Of a DNA stretch of 11,575 nt, positions 1-7,424 are shown piece after piece. The stretch spans positions 1-11,575 of the forward strand of contig DDQG01000013.1 of the NCBI GenBank assembly GCA_002342585.1, in the 5' to 3' direction. How positions within the stretch are numbered: position 1 is the first letter of the stretch; every line of letters starts with the position of its first letter. The notes beneath the pieces are model-generated. The model was given only the letters and a program-made list of their open reading frames with translations, was not told where the DNA came from and searched no databases. The translations under genes and the position numbers were made by a program. Origin of the DNA: Prevotellaceae bacterium UBA2448. Lineage in GTDB: Bacteria > Bacteroidota > Bacteroidia > Bacteroidales > Bacteroidaceae.

Positions 1-56
1 CATTAAATATGTTCATGATTGACAAGATAATTGCTTCGAAGATGATAATTAGCTAA
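1..56 (+). CDS. possible 3' end of a convergent gene (partial)
   Basis: A plus-strand frame is open from the left edge (codons in phase with base 3) to a TAA at 54-56, giving about 17 residues. It is followed 27 bp later by a plus-strand terminator-like hairpin, which is the arrangement expected if a gene from the left converges on the minus-strand operon. The tail is too short to recognise and could be chance in AT-rich DNA. Confidence 0.25.
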   Translation, partial: LNMFMIDKIIASKMIIS

Positions 57-83
57 ACATTTGAAAAAATATCATACCCTCTA

Positions 84-108
84 TCGGCTGCAATGCAGTC
101 GATTTTTT
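84..108 (+). terminator. intrinsic terminator, plus strand
   Basis: An 8-bp stem (tcggctgc / gcagtcga, one G-U pair) with a 3-nt loop is followed directly by six T residues at 103-108. This suits a transcript arriving from the left. On the minus strand the T run is not adjacent to the stem, so it is a poorer terminator for the gene ending at 221, though it may act both ways. Confidence 0.55.
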
Positions 109-220
109 ATATATGTGGATAAGATACTATTATCTATAAACTATTATCTATTATTTTTATCCAGTCCTTTCTCCTATGAAAACAGTAAACAAAAATCAGT
201 TATAACGAGATTACCATAAT
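109..220. other. AT-rich spacer with a short repeated 11-mer
   Basis: This is non-coding spacer downstream of the gene ending at 221. It holds two copies of actattatcta (126-136 and 140-150), 14 bp apart. The reverse complement of the same 11-mer occurs at 8207-8217 in the large spacer. No thioredoxin-like coding remnant is visible in the minus-strand frames here. Confidence 0.5.
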
Positions 221-1855
221 CTATTTCTTGGTCATAGACAGATATAGTTGCTGTGCTTTTTTACGTATATAAGGGTGTGTAATGTGGCTCATATACATGT
301 TATAACGCTCTTCCGTCGTTTCTGGAGTCCGAAGTTGCCAATAATTTATGATGTTAGAGAAATCCCTATAAAGACATAGTTGTTCGAACAGGGTCTTGTC
401 TGATGATCCCAACATCTTGTGCAGTTGCTGTATGTACTCAAATTTCTCGTCTTGTGGATTCTTGGGCAGTTGGTATTTCTCTAATGCAGAGCTTATCGGA
501 TACGACTGGTGCATTCTAATCAGAAAAATTGGAAACACATCACCTGTCGTCAACAGCGGATTATTGAAATCGATGTTCTGTAAAAGCTTATAGTTGTTGA
601 AATCACATATTGATTTCCATTCTGTACTGTCTTTAACATGGAAATCCCATTCGCCTTTTGGATTCTTGACATATTCCGAAAATCTCCCTCTTACCATATC
701 TGCACATTGAAATAATGCATTTCCGAAATTGACCTGAGCATAAGCAAGTGCCAGCTGCATCTCAAACGGTGTCAGGTGGTAGTTGCGACTTAGAAAACTG
801 ATATAGTACATCTGTTTTTGCCAGATAGTATCTGCCTTGGATACGATATCTGAGAATTTACTATTATCTTTATTCAAGTATATATTAGCCCCGGCATATA
901 ACAGAGGCATGTTTATGCGATTCACATTTTCCACCTGCTTGAGCCAGCGGCTTACATCGCTGCTGCTACTGCTGAGGAAATAGCATCTGTCTTTTTTGCA
1001 TTTTATTCCCTCGCTTTTGTATATGCAATCGAAATCACCCTGTTCGTTTCTCTTTACAGTGATGTCGATAACATCTCCAGGGTATGCAAAGAATGGAATG
1101 TGAAGATCTTTAATTGTCGGAGTTCCATCTTTGTAGGTCAACACCCCATCAGGATATTTCTGTTTTAATATAGACTGTACAGGATAGCTGGCTCGGAATT
1201 TGGTTTCAAACGAACCGTCAGGTGAAATGTCGAATACAATCTCCCTTTCCTGATTTTCATCAAATACATCAATACAATCACAGTACATTGACTTGAATGC
1301 GAATTTACATGTGTCGTAGTCCTCTATATGGCCGTAAATGGTAATAGAATCCGTTCTGAACCAGTCTGCCGGCACAGTATAAGGATTTGCAGCGGAAATC
1401 TCCTGCGGTGTCGGAATCCTCAGCTTCGTCTTCTTATCATGGATGCCCAGTACCATAAATGCCTGCTGTACGTCACCTTCTATAAAATCTATCACATTCA
1501 CAGTCTTGGGCATTGGCTCAAAGTGCATAGTGAAATTCTCTTTCCCGTCTTCCGCTGTGCTTATCCATTTGTCGAGTTCTATACCTTCTGCCGAACGCAA
1601 AGGATAGTGTTTGCCTTCTTCATCTGCCAGATAACTTCCTTTGACAATCCTGAAATAATTCTTCCCTTCCTTATAGTCTATAGCGAACTGCACGGTGGTA
1701 GCTGTGTCAGTCATTACTATTTCGCGTACTTTCAGTTCATCATTATTCGTATTGTAGCAAAATGATTCCGGAGACTTGATGGTCTTGTAGATTTTTGACG
1801 AGCCTTCTACTGCAACGAGAGCAAGTAGGGCGGTGATGATGGTTTTCTTGTTCAT
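221..1855 (-). CDS. secreted TlpA-like protein lacking its thioredoxin domain
   Basis: A 544-residue exported protein. Residues 1-19 form a signal peptide (MNKKTIIT then hydrophobic) nearly identical to that of the upstream gene. Residues about 42-140 are a beta-rich module ending in HFEPMPK...IDFIEG (111-127), a pattern common in Bacteroidales TlpA-family proteins. Residues about 165-280 look like a second beta domain, with PG at 259-260 before the last strands. Residues about 300-540 are helical and Tyr/Trp-rich. In related proteins, as I know them, a thioredoxin domain with CxxC follows a ...HPYIR..A..LY stretch like the one at 527-538. Here the protein stops at 544 and nothing resembling the domain lies downstream. 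It starts 7 bp after the thioredoxin gene stop, so it is the last cistron of a Crp-TlpA operon. Its function is unknown; it may be a binding or scaffold partner. Confidence 0.85.
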   Translation of the reverse strand: MNKKTIITALLALVAVEGSSKIYKTIKSPESFCYNTNNDELKVREIVMTDTATTVQFAIDYKEGKNYFRIVKGSYLADEEGKHYPLRSAEGIELDKWISTAEDGKENFTMHFEPMPKTVNVIDFIEGDVQQAFMVLGIHDKKTKLRIPTPQEISAANPYTVPADWFRTDSITIYGHIEDYDTCKFAFKSMYCDCIDVFDENQEREIVFDISPDGSFETKFRASYPVQSILKQKYPDGVLTYKDGTPTIKDLHIPFFAYPGDVIDITVKRNEQGDFDCIYKSEGIKCKKDRCYFLSSSSSDVSRWLKQVENVNRINMPLLYAGANIYLNKDNSKFSDIVSKADTIWQKQMYYISFLSRNYHLTPFEMQLALAYAQVNFGNALFQCADMVRGRFSEYVKNPKGEWDFHVKDSTEWKSICDFNNYKLLQNIDFNNPLLTTGDVFPIFLIRMHQSYPISSALEKYQLPKNPQDEKFEYIQQLHKMLGSSDKTLFEQLCLYRDFSNIINYWQLRTPETTEERYNMYMSHITHPYIRKKAQQLYLSMTKK

Positions 1856-1862
1856 ATTGTTT

Positions 1863-2942
1863 TTATTTGTTGTAGTTAAAAATCTCTTCGAGTTTCTTCT
1901 CTATATTTTCGCCTCGTAGCCCACGGGCAAGTATTGTGCCGTCGGGAGCGAAAAGGATGATGTGGGGAATGCCTCGGATATAGTAGGCATCAGTAGCAAT
2001 TTCTTGTGAGTTGATTATTTGCGGATATGGAACTCCGTCATCTTTTATGGCGGCTATTGAAGCCTCAGGCTTGTCCCATACGGCGATGCCCACAACTTCC
2101 AGTCCTTTATCCTTATACTTGTTATAGGCTGCGATGATATTTGGTATTTCCATCCTGCAAGGACCGCACCATGATGCCCAGAAATCGGCAAGTACATACT
2201 TTCCACGTCCTACATAGTCACTAAGGCGAGTGATCTTGCCTTCATACTCTGTGGAGAAGTCAACAAACTTCTCTCCGACTGCAGGACTAAAGTATTCTTC
2301 TTGTGATTCTATATTGCACCCCGTTGCGCCAGCTCCCATTTTCATCTCGTACCAGAATTTTCCTGCTTTTACACGCGGGCTCATCAATTCGAGCCAAGAG
2401 ACAACCTTTTCTGGCTTGACTTTGCCAAATACAAATGCTATCGCCTGCATTCCTAATACATCATCGTTATGAAGGAGAAGTTCGCTTCGCATCAGACTGT
2501 CAAGGCGCTGTTGCCTGACAGAGTCGCCATAAAGCAATGGATAAAAGGTGCTCACGAAATCGGTTAAAGCCTTGTTGAGCGGTGTGTCAGGTGCTTTATA
2601 CTCACCTGTTTCCTTATTATAGTGGATATGCATCGTTCCTTCCTCTATTATGAATACAGGTGTTCGGAAGTCCGGCTTTCCTTCATTCTCTGTGACAGAT
2701 GTCAAATCGAAGGAACCTGCCTCGTCCAGTACCCCTTCAGAGGGAATCAGTTTTCCGCCAACGACTTCGAGTGTGTCGATTGGAGCATTGATCAACTTCA
2801 TAGCTGACATTCCTTGGTTGAGTAGCAACCTAGTATTCAATGTAGAATCGCCAATTGTCCCTTCCAACCTATAGTGGATTTCCGCTCGTCCCGCCATTGC
2901 GACAAGGGAAAGAAGTAGGGTAATGATAGTTTTCTTGTTCAT
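1863..2942 (-). CDS. secreted TlpA-like thioredoxin (DUF4369-type N-terminus)
   Basis: A 359-residue periplasmic thiol-disulfide oxidoreductase. A signal peptide covers residues 1-20 (cleavage probably after GRA, no lipobox Cys). Residues about 21-125 form a beta-rich domain of the kind often called DUF4369, with a helical stretch to about 210. The thioredoxin domain is about 222-359, with WASWCGPC placing the redox cysteines at 259 and 262, the cis-proline loop GIPH at 324-327 and the usual PDGTI turn at 333-337. All key catalytic residues are present, so it should be redox-active. The family usually keeps substrate cysteines reduced or serves cytochrome maturation; the substrate here is unknown. 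It lies 8 bp downstream of the Crp-type gene and 7 bp upstream of the thioredoxin-less paralogue. It is the only thioredoxin-fold protein in the window with an intact active site. Confidence 0.93.
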   Translation of the reverse strand: MNKKTIITLLLSLVAMAGRAEIHYRLEGTIGDSTLNTRLLLNQGMSAMKLINAPIDTLEVVGGKLIPSEGVLDEAGSFDLTSVTENEGKPDFRTPVFIIEEGTMHIHYNKETGEYKAPDTPLNKALTDFVSTFYPLLYGDSVRQQRLDSLMRSELLLHNDDVLGMQAIAFVFGKVKPEKVVSWLELMSPRVKAGKFWYEMKMGAGATGCNIESQEEYFSPAVGEKFVDFSTEYEGKITRLSDYVGRGKYVLADFWASWCGPCRMEIPNIIAAYNKYKDKGLEVVGIAVWDKPEASIAAIKDDGVPYPQIINSQEIATDAYYIRGIPHIILFAPDGTILARGLRGENIEKKLEEIFNYNK

Positions 2943-2950
2943 TGTTTATT

Positions 2951-3538
2951 CTATTTTTGTGAAATCTCTTTGCGAATCTTTGAAAGCATCTGAGGAGTGA
3001 TATTAAGGAATGATGCTATTTCCTTCAGCGGAAGTTGCTGTACGATTTGCGGACATTGGTCTATAAGTCTTCTGTAGCGTTCTTTTGGCGAGTATCGGAA
3101 AAAGTCGAGATAGCGACTCCAAACCATCTTAAACAGACTTCTTAGTAGTTTTGTATTTGCTTGCATCATTTCTGGTGTGCTATCAAATATATTTTGCAAT
3201 TCTTGTCCTCTGATGACGTAAACATCACATATCGTTCCAGCCTCGATAGTCACTTCGGATATGTCGCCGTCGAGACATGCAGGAAAATCGGCAACACACT
3301 CTCCCTGCAAGGCAAAGCCTCCACAGTAGTCTTTCCCGCTCTCCTCGTTACGTACTGAATATTTAAAGAATCCGTGTTCTATATATGCAACATATTTTGC
3401 CGGTTCTCCTGCGTTCTCCAGTGTCTCGCCACGTTTCATAGTCCGCTTTTCTCCGTGTTCAATGCAGTATTCTCGCAGGAAATTCAAATCCACTTCATTC
3501 TTATATGTGTTAAACTGCTGTTTCTGGATCATGTTCAT
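2951..3538 (-). CDS. Crp/Fnr-family transcriptional regulator
   Basis: A 195-residue cytoplasmic DNA-binding regulator. Residues about 18-115 fit the cyclic-nucleotide-binding beta-roll fold (RGETLENAGEPAKYVAYIEHG is typical), followed by the dimer helix (about 118-145). A helix-turn-helix at about 163-195 (LKEIASFLNITPQMLSKIRKEI) is characteristic of short Bacteroidetes members. The Arg-Ser/Thr-Ala motif that contacts cAMP phosphate in classical CRP is not present, and there is no Fnr-type cysteine cluster, so the signal is unknown. It is the first gene of a three-gene operon with the TlpA-like thioredoxin and the thioredoxin-less protein, suggesting it controls that operon. A second possible start (Met3) is 6 bp downstream. 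Confidence 0.92.
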   Translation of the reverse strand: MNMIQKQQFNTYKNEVDLNFLREYCIEHGEKRTMKRGETLENAGEPAKYVAYIEHGFFKYSVRNEESGKDYCGGFALQGECVADFPACLDGDISEVTIEAGTICDVYVIRGQELQNIFDSTPEMMQANTKLLRSLFKMVWSRYLDFFRYSPKERYRRLIDQCPQIVQQLPLKEIASFLNITPQMLSKIRKEISQK

Positions 3539-3565
3539 TAGAGTTCATGTCATATTTTTCGAGTG

Positions 3566-3573
3566 CAAATTTA
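3566..3573 (-). promoter_or_regulatory. probable -7 box for the Crp operon
   Basis: On the minus strand TAAATTTG matches the Bacteroidetes -7 consensus TAnnTTTG and would start transcription about 20 nt before the Crp-type start codon. The nearest TTTG (3589-3592) is only 15 bp away instead of 19-21, so the -33 element is poor. A weak -33 would suit a promoter needing an activator. A gca-N6-tgc dyad (3566-3577 region) overlaps the box. Confidence 0.45.
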
Positions 3574-3622
3574 TGCGATAATGCAAGACAAAAGTTTTCC
3601 ATGCTATTAAAAAATGTTATAC

Positions 3623-3658
3623 AGGTGTAACTCTGAAAAAAGTTTCAGAGTTACACCT
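3623..3658 (-). terminator. strong intrinsic terminator after the BlaI/M56 operon
   Basis: A perfect 16-bp inverted repeat (left arm 3623-3638, right arm 3643-3658) with a 4-nt loop begins 8 bp after the stop of the gene at 3667. On the minus strand it is followed, after 8 nt, by six T residues. It separates the upstream operon from the Crp operon and may also stop plus-strand transcription. Confidence 0.75.
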
Positions 3659-3666
3659 TCGGTTCT

Positions 3667-5184
3667 TTATTTAACCTCCAACTGTGAGAGAAGCCAATTA
3701 ACTGCTTCGAGTGGGTGACCTGGTTTATCATCATTAAATATGTGTACAGTTCCGTCTGCGGCTATTCCAAGAACAGAACTATCATGAATTTGTCCGTCGA
3801 TACTATATTGTTTGAAGAGCCAATCAGCCTGATATTTCATCAGATAGTAGTGGTCTCCTTCATAATTACGCACCCGCTCTTTCCATTGATTTTCATCAGC
3901 ATACTCTCCCCCACAGAGAGTTACATAATTAAATAATTCTCTATAATCAGATAAATCTTTATATATTTCCCACAATGTAGCCTCAATATCCCAAAGTAAA
4001 AAAGATGGCCATGGAGATATTCTAATTATTGTAGGTTTGCCTTTATAGCGATTAATAAGTGCAGTAAGGATGCTGTCACCTTCAAGAGTCTTGTCGAGTT
4101 TACAGAATTTGCCACGTGGCGGAATGTGACGCATACTATCCAAGTATTGCTCCATACTGTCGTTATATTTTCGCAACGGTTCATAATATTCAGGCAGTTC
4201 TGTTCGTAGATAATCCAATTGTTTCTTGGAAAGTGTGTAATGACTTCTTATCATATTTCTCTGTTCAATAGCTCTGTTGAATCGGCGTATTGTGGGTGAT
4301 ATTTCAATCTTATTATCAGAAAAATATATTAGGGATGATACCGTAGAAATATGTAATGTATAGAAATATGCATTGCCGGAAAGAGGTGATAGAACATGAG
4401 CAATGTAGTCAGAGTCCGTATCCTTGCCTGGATGCTCCGGATGTCTCTCATAATATTCTGACCAGTAAGTATAAAAAGCCGACAGCAAACCTATTTCAAT
4501 ATTACATCTCCATAATTCTTTAGTTTCGTCCGAGCCCTTCACTTCTTTCCATAAATTTTTGTCAACTTCATGATATTTGTTCAGTACACTATCTGCCATA
4601 ACTGAAGGTGATACATCCTTATATAAGTCAAGGAGCGTCAGTTTTTGTTCAGCGAGACTGTCTGGTATATCCGGGAAAAACAGGTTGTCAGGTGCCCAGA
4701 GATACCCTTTTGCAAAAAGTTCATTTATTTCCTTATCAAGTCTTTCAAATCCGTCATTGGTCTTTATTGATATTCCACCTGTCTGTAAATCTATAGTACA
4801 TTGTACGTCTTTTCCTGGTACTGCAACTAAGAACACGTTATAATCATCTTTTAAATCAAACTGTCTGGATTGATTGTCACTTCCAAATACTTGAATTTGG
4901 AAATGTACCATTTGGCTCATTCCTGGTGTAAATGTTTGCTCACATGTCTGAACATTTTTACTTTTTTTATCAGACTGAACTAAACGGATGTCCTCATACA
5001 TTTCTTCTGTTGTATGTAGTAAAATTTGAAGTTCATGCTCCTTTGGCGCATTCTTCAATACGAAACGTATTTTAGTGGGTTGTTCACTGATTACAGGTGG
5101 TGGCAACACATGTTTTCTGCGTGCGTATGTTGGACATACACACATCGCAGCAAAGAAAATGATTATAAGTTTAATTGTTTTCAT
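3667..5184 (-). CDS. secreted protein with degenerate, cysteine-less thioredoxin fold
   Basis: A 505-residue exported protein with a signal peptide at 1-21 (MKTIKLIIIFFAAMCVC.. then TYA-RR). Residues about 37-142 are beta-rich, including PGKDVQCTIDL where Bacteroidales TlpA proteins have their second beta domain. Residues about 145-360 are helical. The C-terminus (about 380-505) follows the layout of a TlpA thioredoxin domain: KGKPTIIRIS for KGKxVxVDFW, a helix, an NQWKERV stretch, then LFKQYSIDGQIHDSSVLGIAADGTV for the cis-Pro loop and DKDG turn. The CxxC position reads PWPSFLLW and the cis-Pro loop reads GQIH, so both redox cysteines and the proline are gone. I infer a non-catalytic, possibly binding, pseudo-thioredoxin. 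It starts 90 bp after the preceding gene with no consensus promoter between, so it is probably co-transcribed with the BlaI/M56 genes. Confidence 0.85.
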   Translation of the reverse strand: MKTIKLIIIFFAAMCVCPTYARRKHVLPPPVISEQPTKIRFVLKNAPKEHELQILLHTTEEMYEDIRLVQSDKKSKNVQTCEQTFTPGMSQMVHFQIQVFGSDNQSRQFDLKDDYNVFLVAVPGKDVQCTIDLQTGGISIKTNDGFERLDKEINELFAKGYLWAPDNLFFPDIPDSLAEQKLTLLDLYKDVSPSVMADSVLNKYHEVDKNLWKEVKGSDETKELWRCNIEIGLLSAFYTYWSEYYERHPEHPGKDTDSDYIAHVLSPLSGNAYFYTLHISTVSSLIYFSDNKIEISPTIRRFNRAIEQRNMIRSHYTLSKKQLDYLRTELPEYYEPLRKYNDSMEQYLDSMRHIPPRGKFCKLDKTLEGDSILTALINRYKGKPTIIRISPWPSFLLWDIEATLWEIYKDLSDYRELFNYVTLCGGEYADENQWKERVRNYEGDHYYLMKYQADWLFKQYSIDGQIHDSSVLGIAADGTVHIFNDDKPGHPLEAVNWLLSQLEVK

Positions 5185-5223
5185 ATATAGTTTCTATTAA
5201 AATAAACATGCAGAACTTCACAG

Positions 5224-5278
5224 CCCCGCATGGGGTAACCGGTTTGCGCATAAATACTAACCTAAGCAAAAAGCTTAG
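5224..5278 (-). other. two small hairpins in an intercistronic gap
   Basis: The 90-bp gap between the small secreted protein gene and the pseudo-thioredoxin gene holds two inverted repeats. One is ctaagc-aaaaa-gcttag (5262-5278), overlapping the upstream stop codon. The other is cccc-gcat-gggg (5224-5235). Neither is followed by a T run on the minus strand, so they look more like RNA-processing or stability structures, or a leaky attenuator, than a full terminator. Confidence 0.35.
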
Positions 5279-5931
5279 TATATTATTTTCCACTCTTTAT
5301 AGTTTGCAATATATTTGTGTGACTGTAGAGTATGTACAGGCACATTGTAGAGTTTTATTCCACCGCCCCAGCCAGGCGCATTTTTCACCTTGTCTGTGAT
5401 GTCTCCTTCAACTATGTCAATGACTGTGCATTTCTTAGGTAACGGAGGAAAGACTGCAACAGTACAGAAATATGTGGCAGGAACACCAATTATGAAATAG
5501 GTCATTCCTATGGGTAATCCCTGAAGATGGTCTAAGTAGTATTTCTTTCCAGTCTTCACATCTCGAATATATGTATCTTTCGACCACTGAAAATAGTGGC
5601 GAGTCCAGTGCTGTTCATTTACACTTACCAAATATGTAATGTCTTTTGTACACCATAACGCAATCGAACTTTCGTCTCCTGTACTTAGCGGTTTATCTAC
5701 GGTGTGTGGATTCACATATTCGGGAAATGTTTCCATCTCTGTAGGGTCGTAGTTTTGAGCTGGCTTTGACAGTGTTGGACGACGAATATCAGGTGGGGCT
5801 TCGTCGTATGTTATTCTCTTTGGTATTCGCTGATACAGATTATCTGATTGAGCAGATAGATTTTGCGTTGCTGCAATGTACATTAGTAAGATTGCAATTA
5901 ACTTGGCTGGATGTTTAAATATAGTTTTCAT
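5275..5931 (-). CDS. small secreted protein matching the M56 protease C-terminal domain
   Basis: A 218-residue protein with a signal peptide (1-27, ending NLSA-QS), a Pro-rich linker (about 35-85) and a beta-rich domain (about 87-205). The domain lines up with residues about 386-495 of the upstream M56 protease. Matching signatures are CTKDITYLVSV against CTDDATYLVCV, TYIRDVKTGKKYY against TFIMDADNGTHYM, VAVFPPLPK against IVFPPIPE, a following IDI/IDV, and a closing LYNVPVHTLQ against YLPVPIKSL. Cys94 aligns with Cys394 of the protease; other cysteines (156, 168) do not. Its ATG overlaps the protease TGA by 4 bp (ATGA), so translation is probably coupled. No named function is known to me. It may be a soluble partner, competitor or ligand carrier for the protease sensor domain. 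Confidence 0.85.
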   Translation of the reverse strand: MKTIFKHPAKLIAILLMYIAATQNLSAQSDNLYQRIPKRITYDEAPPDIRRPTLSKPAQNYDPTEMETFPEYVNPHTVDKPLSTGDESSIALWCTKDITYLVSVNEQHWTRHYFQWSKDTYIRDVKTGKKYYLDHLQGLPIGMTYFIIGVPATYFCTVAVFPPLPKKCTVIDIVEGDITDKVKNAPGWGGGIKLYNVPVHTLQSHKYIANYKEWKIIY

Positions 5932-7424
5932 TCTTCAAGTAAGGATTTGATTGGAACTGGGAGGTAGTAATTATGTTTCCAATAGGTTATACCATGCACA
6001 TCTATATGTGTAACGCTTTCAGGTATGGGAGGAAAGACAATAGTCAGTTCCCAGCCTTTCCCTTTCATTCCGCGAAGATGAAAGCTTTCTCCCCATGTGC
6101 CGGGTGTAAGCGAACCTCTTGCCATGTAGTGAGTGCCATTATCAGCATCCATTATAAAAGTGTTTTCATTATCGCCAAGCCACACTATTTCGTCATCAGT
6201 TTCGCAGCTGCCTACACATACTAGATAAGTGGCATCGTCAGTGCATCGCAGGTAATATCCTTTATAGGTGATGACATCCGACGTAGGGGTAGGCAGAGAA
6301 GTGAACACACGCAGTCCGTCCTCGGCAATCAAAGGTTTTGTTTCCGGTACTGCTTCATGATAATCATTCTTTTCCATTGCCAATTCTTCTGACTCCTGTT
6401 CACTTGCCTCTGGCGTTTCCGCGATTTCTTCGTCTTGCGTTTCTTCAACAACTGTCTCTGATGACTGAGCAGATGGTGCGTTTTCTACACGGGCATATAT
6501 ATAGTGGTATATGGTCTCAGCCTCACCGTATGTGAATGTAAAGAGACAGAACAGCAATACCAGCCCGAAACCAGAAGCGATCTTGCGCAGACGTGACAAT
6601 GTACCTGCCTTAGAATTCTTCATCTCGATGATGCGCTGATAAATCGTAGAGTGATGAAATCCGTTGGTTAGCGGATTGGCTATGATAGCCGATTCCCTTA
6701 GCAGCAGCGATTGGTAGTCAAACATATCTGCTCCGCTTACTACGACATCATGGTCTGCCTGAAACTCGTGAATACCATACAGTTCCTTTCGTGCCATCCA
6801 TATAAAAGGATTGAACCACAGAATGCTTACAAGCACTTCCATCGTCCATCTGTCTATATAGTGACGATGGCGGATGTGCGATTCTTCATGGCGCAGAATC
6901 AGCACTTCCTCATCGGTCGGAAGTCCTGCGGGCAAATATATTGTGCGTGCAAAGACTCCAGGAGAACTGATAAGACTGGAACGAACCACAAATGAGCCCC
7001 TTGAGGTTTGTTCTGATTTCAGCCGTACATTCAATACGAAAATCTTCAACATAAAGAATAATATGCGAAGTAACAGAATGATTGAAATAGAAACAATGAG
7101 AAACGGAATGTAATGAAACAACCTCACAATCTTTGATTTGCCATTTAAAGCTACTTGAGTGTTCTCTACAGCTGCATCTCTGGCAATGGCAGTTTTGTCA
7201 ACAGTTTGAGAATTCGCTGGTACCTCAATTTTCATTACTACCGGTTCAGGTTTATAAACCTCAAACGAGAGCACGCTCATAGCAATCGCCAACACTGGAA
7301 GCAGCAGCAGATAGGCACGCGAAAGTCTATATGATGCACGTGAACGCATCAGCAGCATATAAATTGCAAAGAGCATTGCCGAAGAAGCAACGAACTTTAT
7401 AATAATGATTCCCATTTGTGTCAT
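5928..7424 (-). CDS. M56-family (BlaR1-like) membrane metalloprotease sensor
   Basis: A 498-residue inner-membrane protein of the BlaR1/MecR1 protease family. Membrane segments lie at about 6-26, 35-53, 104-131 and 282-299. The zinc motif HEESH (179-183) follows LILR, and HEFQAD (219-224) supplies the downstream glutamate. Known relatives cleave a partner BlaI-type repressor when an outer domain senses a signal. After the last membrane helix there is an acidic Glu-rich linker (about 318-355) and a beta-rich domain (about 386-495) predicted outside the cytoplasm. That domain is not a penicillin-binding domain but the module found in the next gene and in Bacteroidales TlpA-type proteins. At 498 residues it is shorter than classical BlaR1 (about 590). 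It overlaps the repressor gene and the next gene by 4 bp each. Confidence 0.92.
   Translation of the reverse strand: MTQMGIIIIKFVASSAMLFAIYMLLMRSRASYRLSRAYLLLLPVLAIAMSVLSFEVYKPEPVVMKIEVPANSQTVDKTAIARDAAVENTQVALNGKSKIVRLFHYIPFLIVSISIILLLRILFFMLKIFVLNVRLKSEQTSRGSFVVRSSLISSPGVFARTIYLPAGLPTDEEVLILRHEESHIRHRHYIDRWTMEVLVSILWFNPFIWMARKELYGIHEFQADHDVVVSGADMFDYQSLLLRESAIIANPLTNGFHHSTIYQRIIEMKNSKAGTLSRLRKIASGFGLVLLFCLFTFTYGEAETIYHYIYARVENAPSAQSSETVVEETQDEEIAETPEASEQESEELAMEKNDYHEAVPETKPLIAEDGLRVFTSLPTPTSDVITYKGYYLRCTDDATYLVCVGSCETDDEIVWLGDNENTFIMDADNGTHYMARGSLTPGTWGESFHLRGMKGKGWELTIVFPPIPESVTHIDVHGITYWKHNYYLPVPIKSLLEE

Noticed and set aside
1328..1765. 145-codon open frame on the plus strand
   Set aside because: It lies wholly antisense to the secreted protein gene at 221-1855, has no signal, domain or promoter, and its composition is that of an out-of-frame shadow.
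5928..7424. True beta-lactam sensor BlaR1 controlling a beta-lactamase
   Set aside because: The outer domain lacks penicillin-binding motifs and there is no beta-lactamase or PBP gene in the window.
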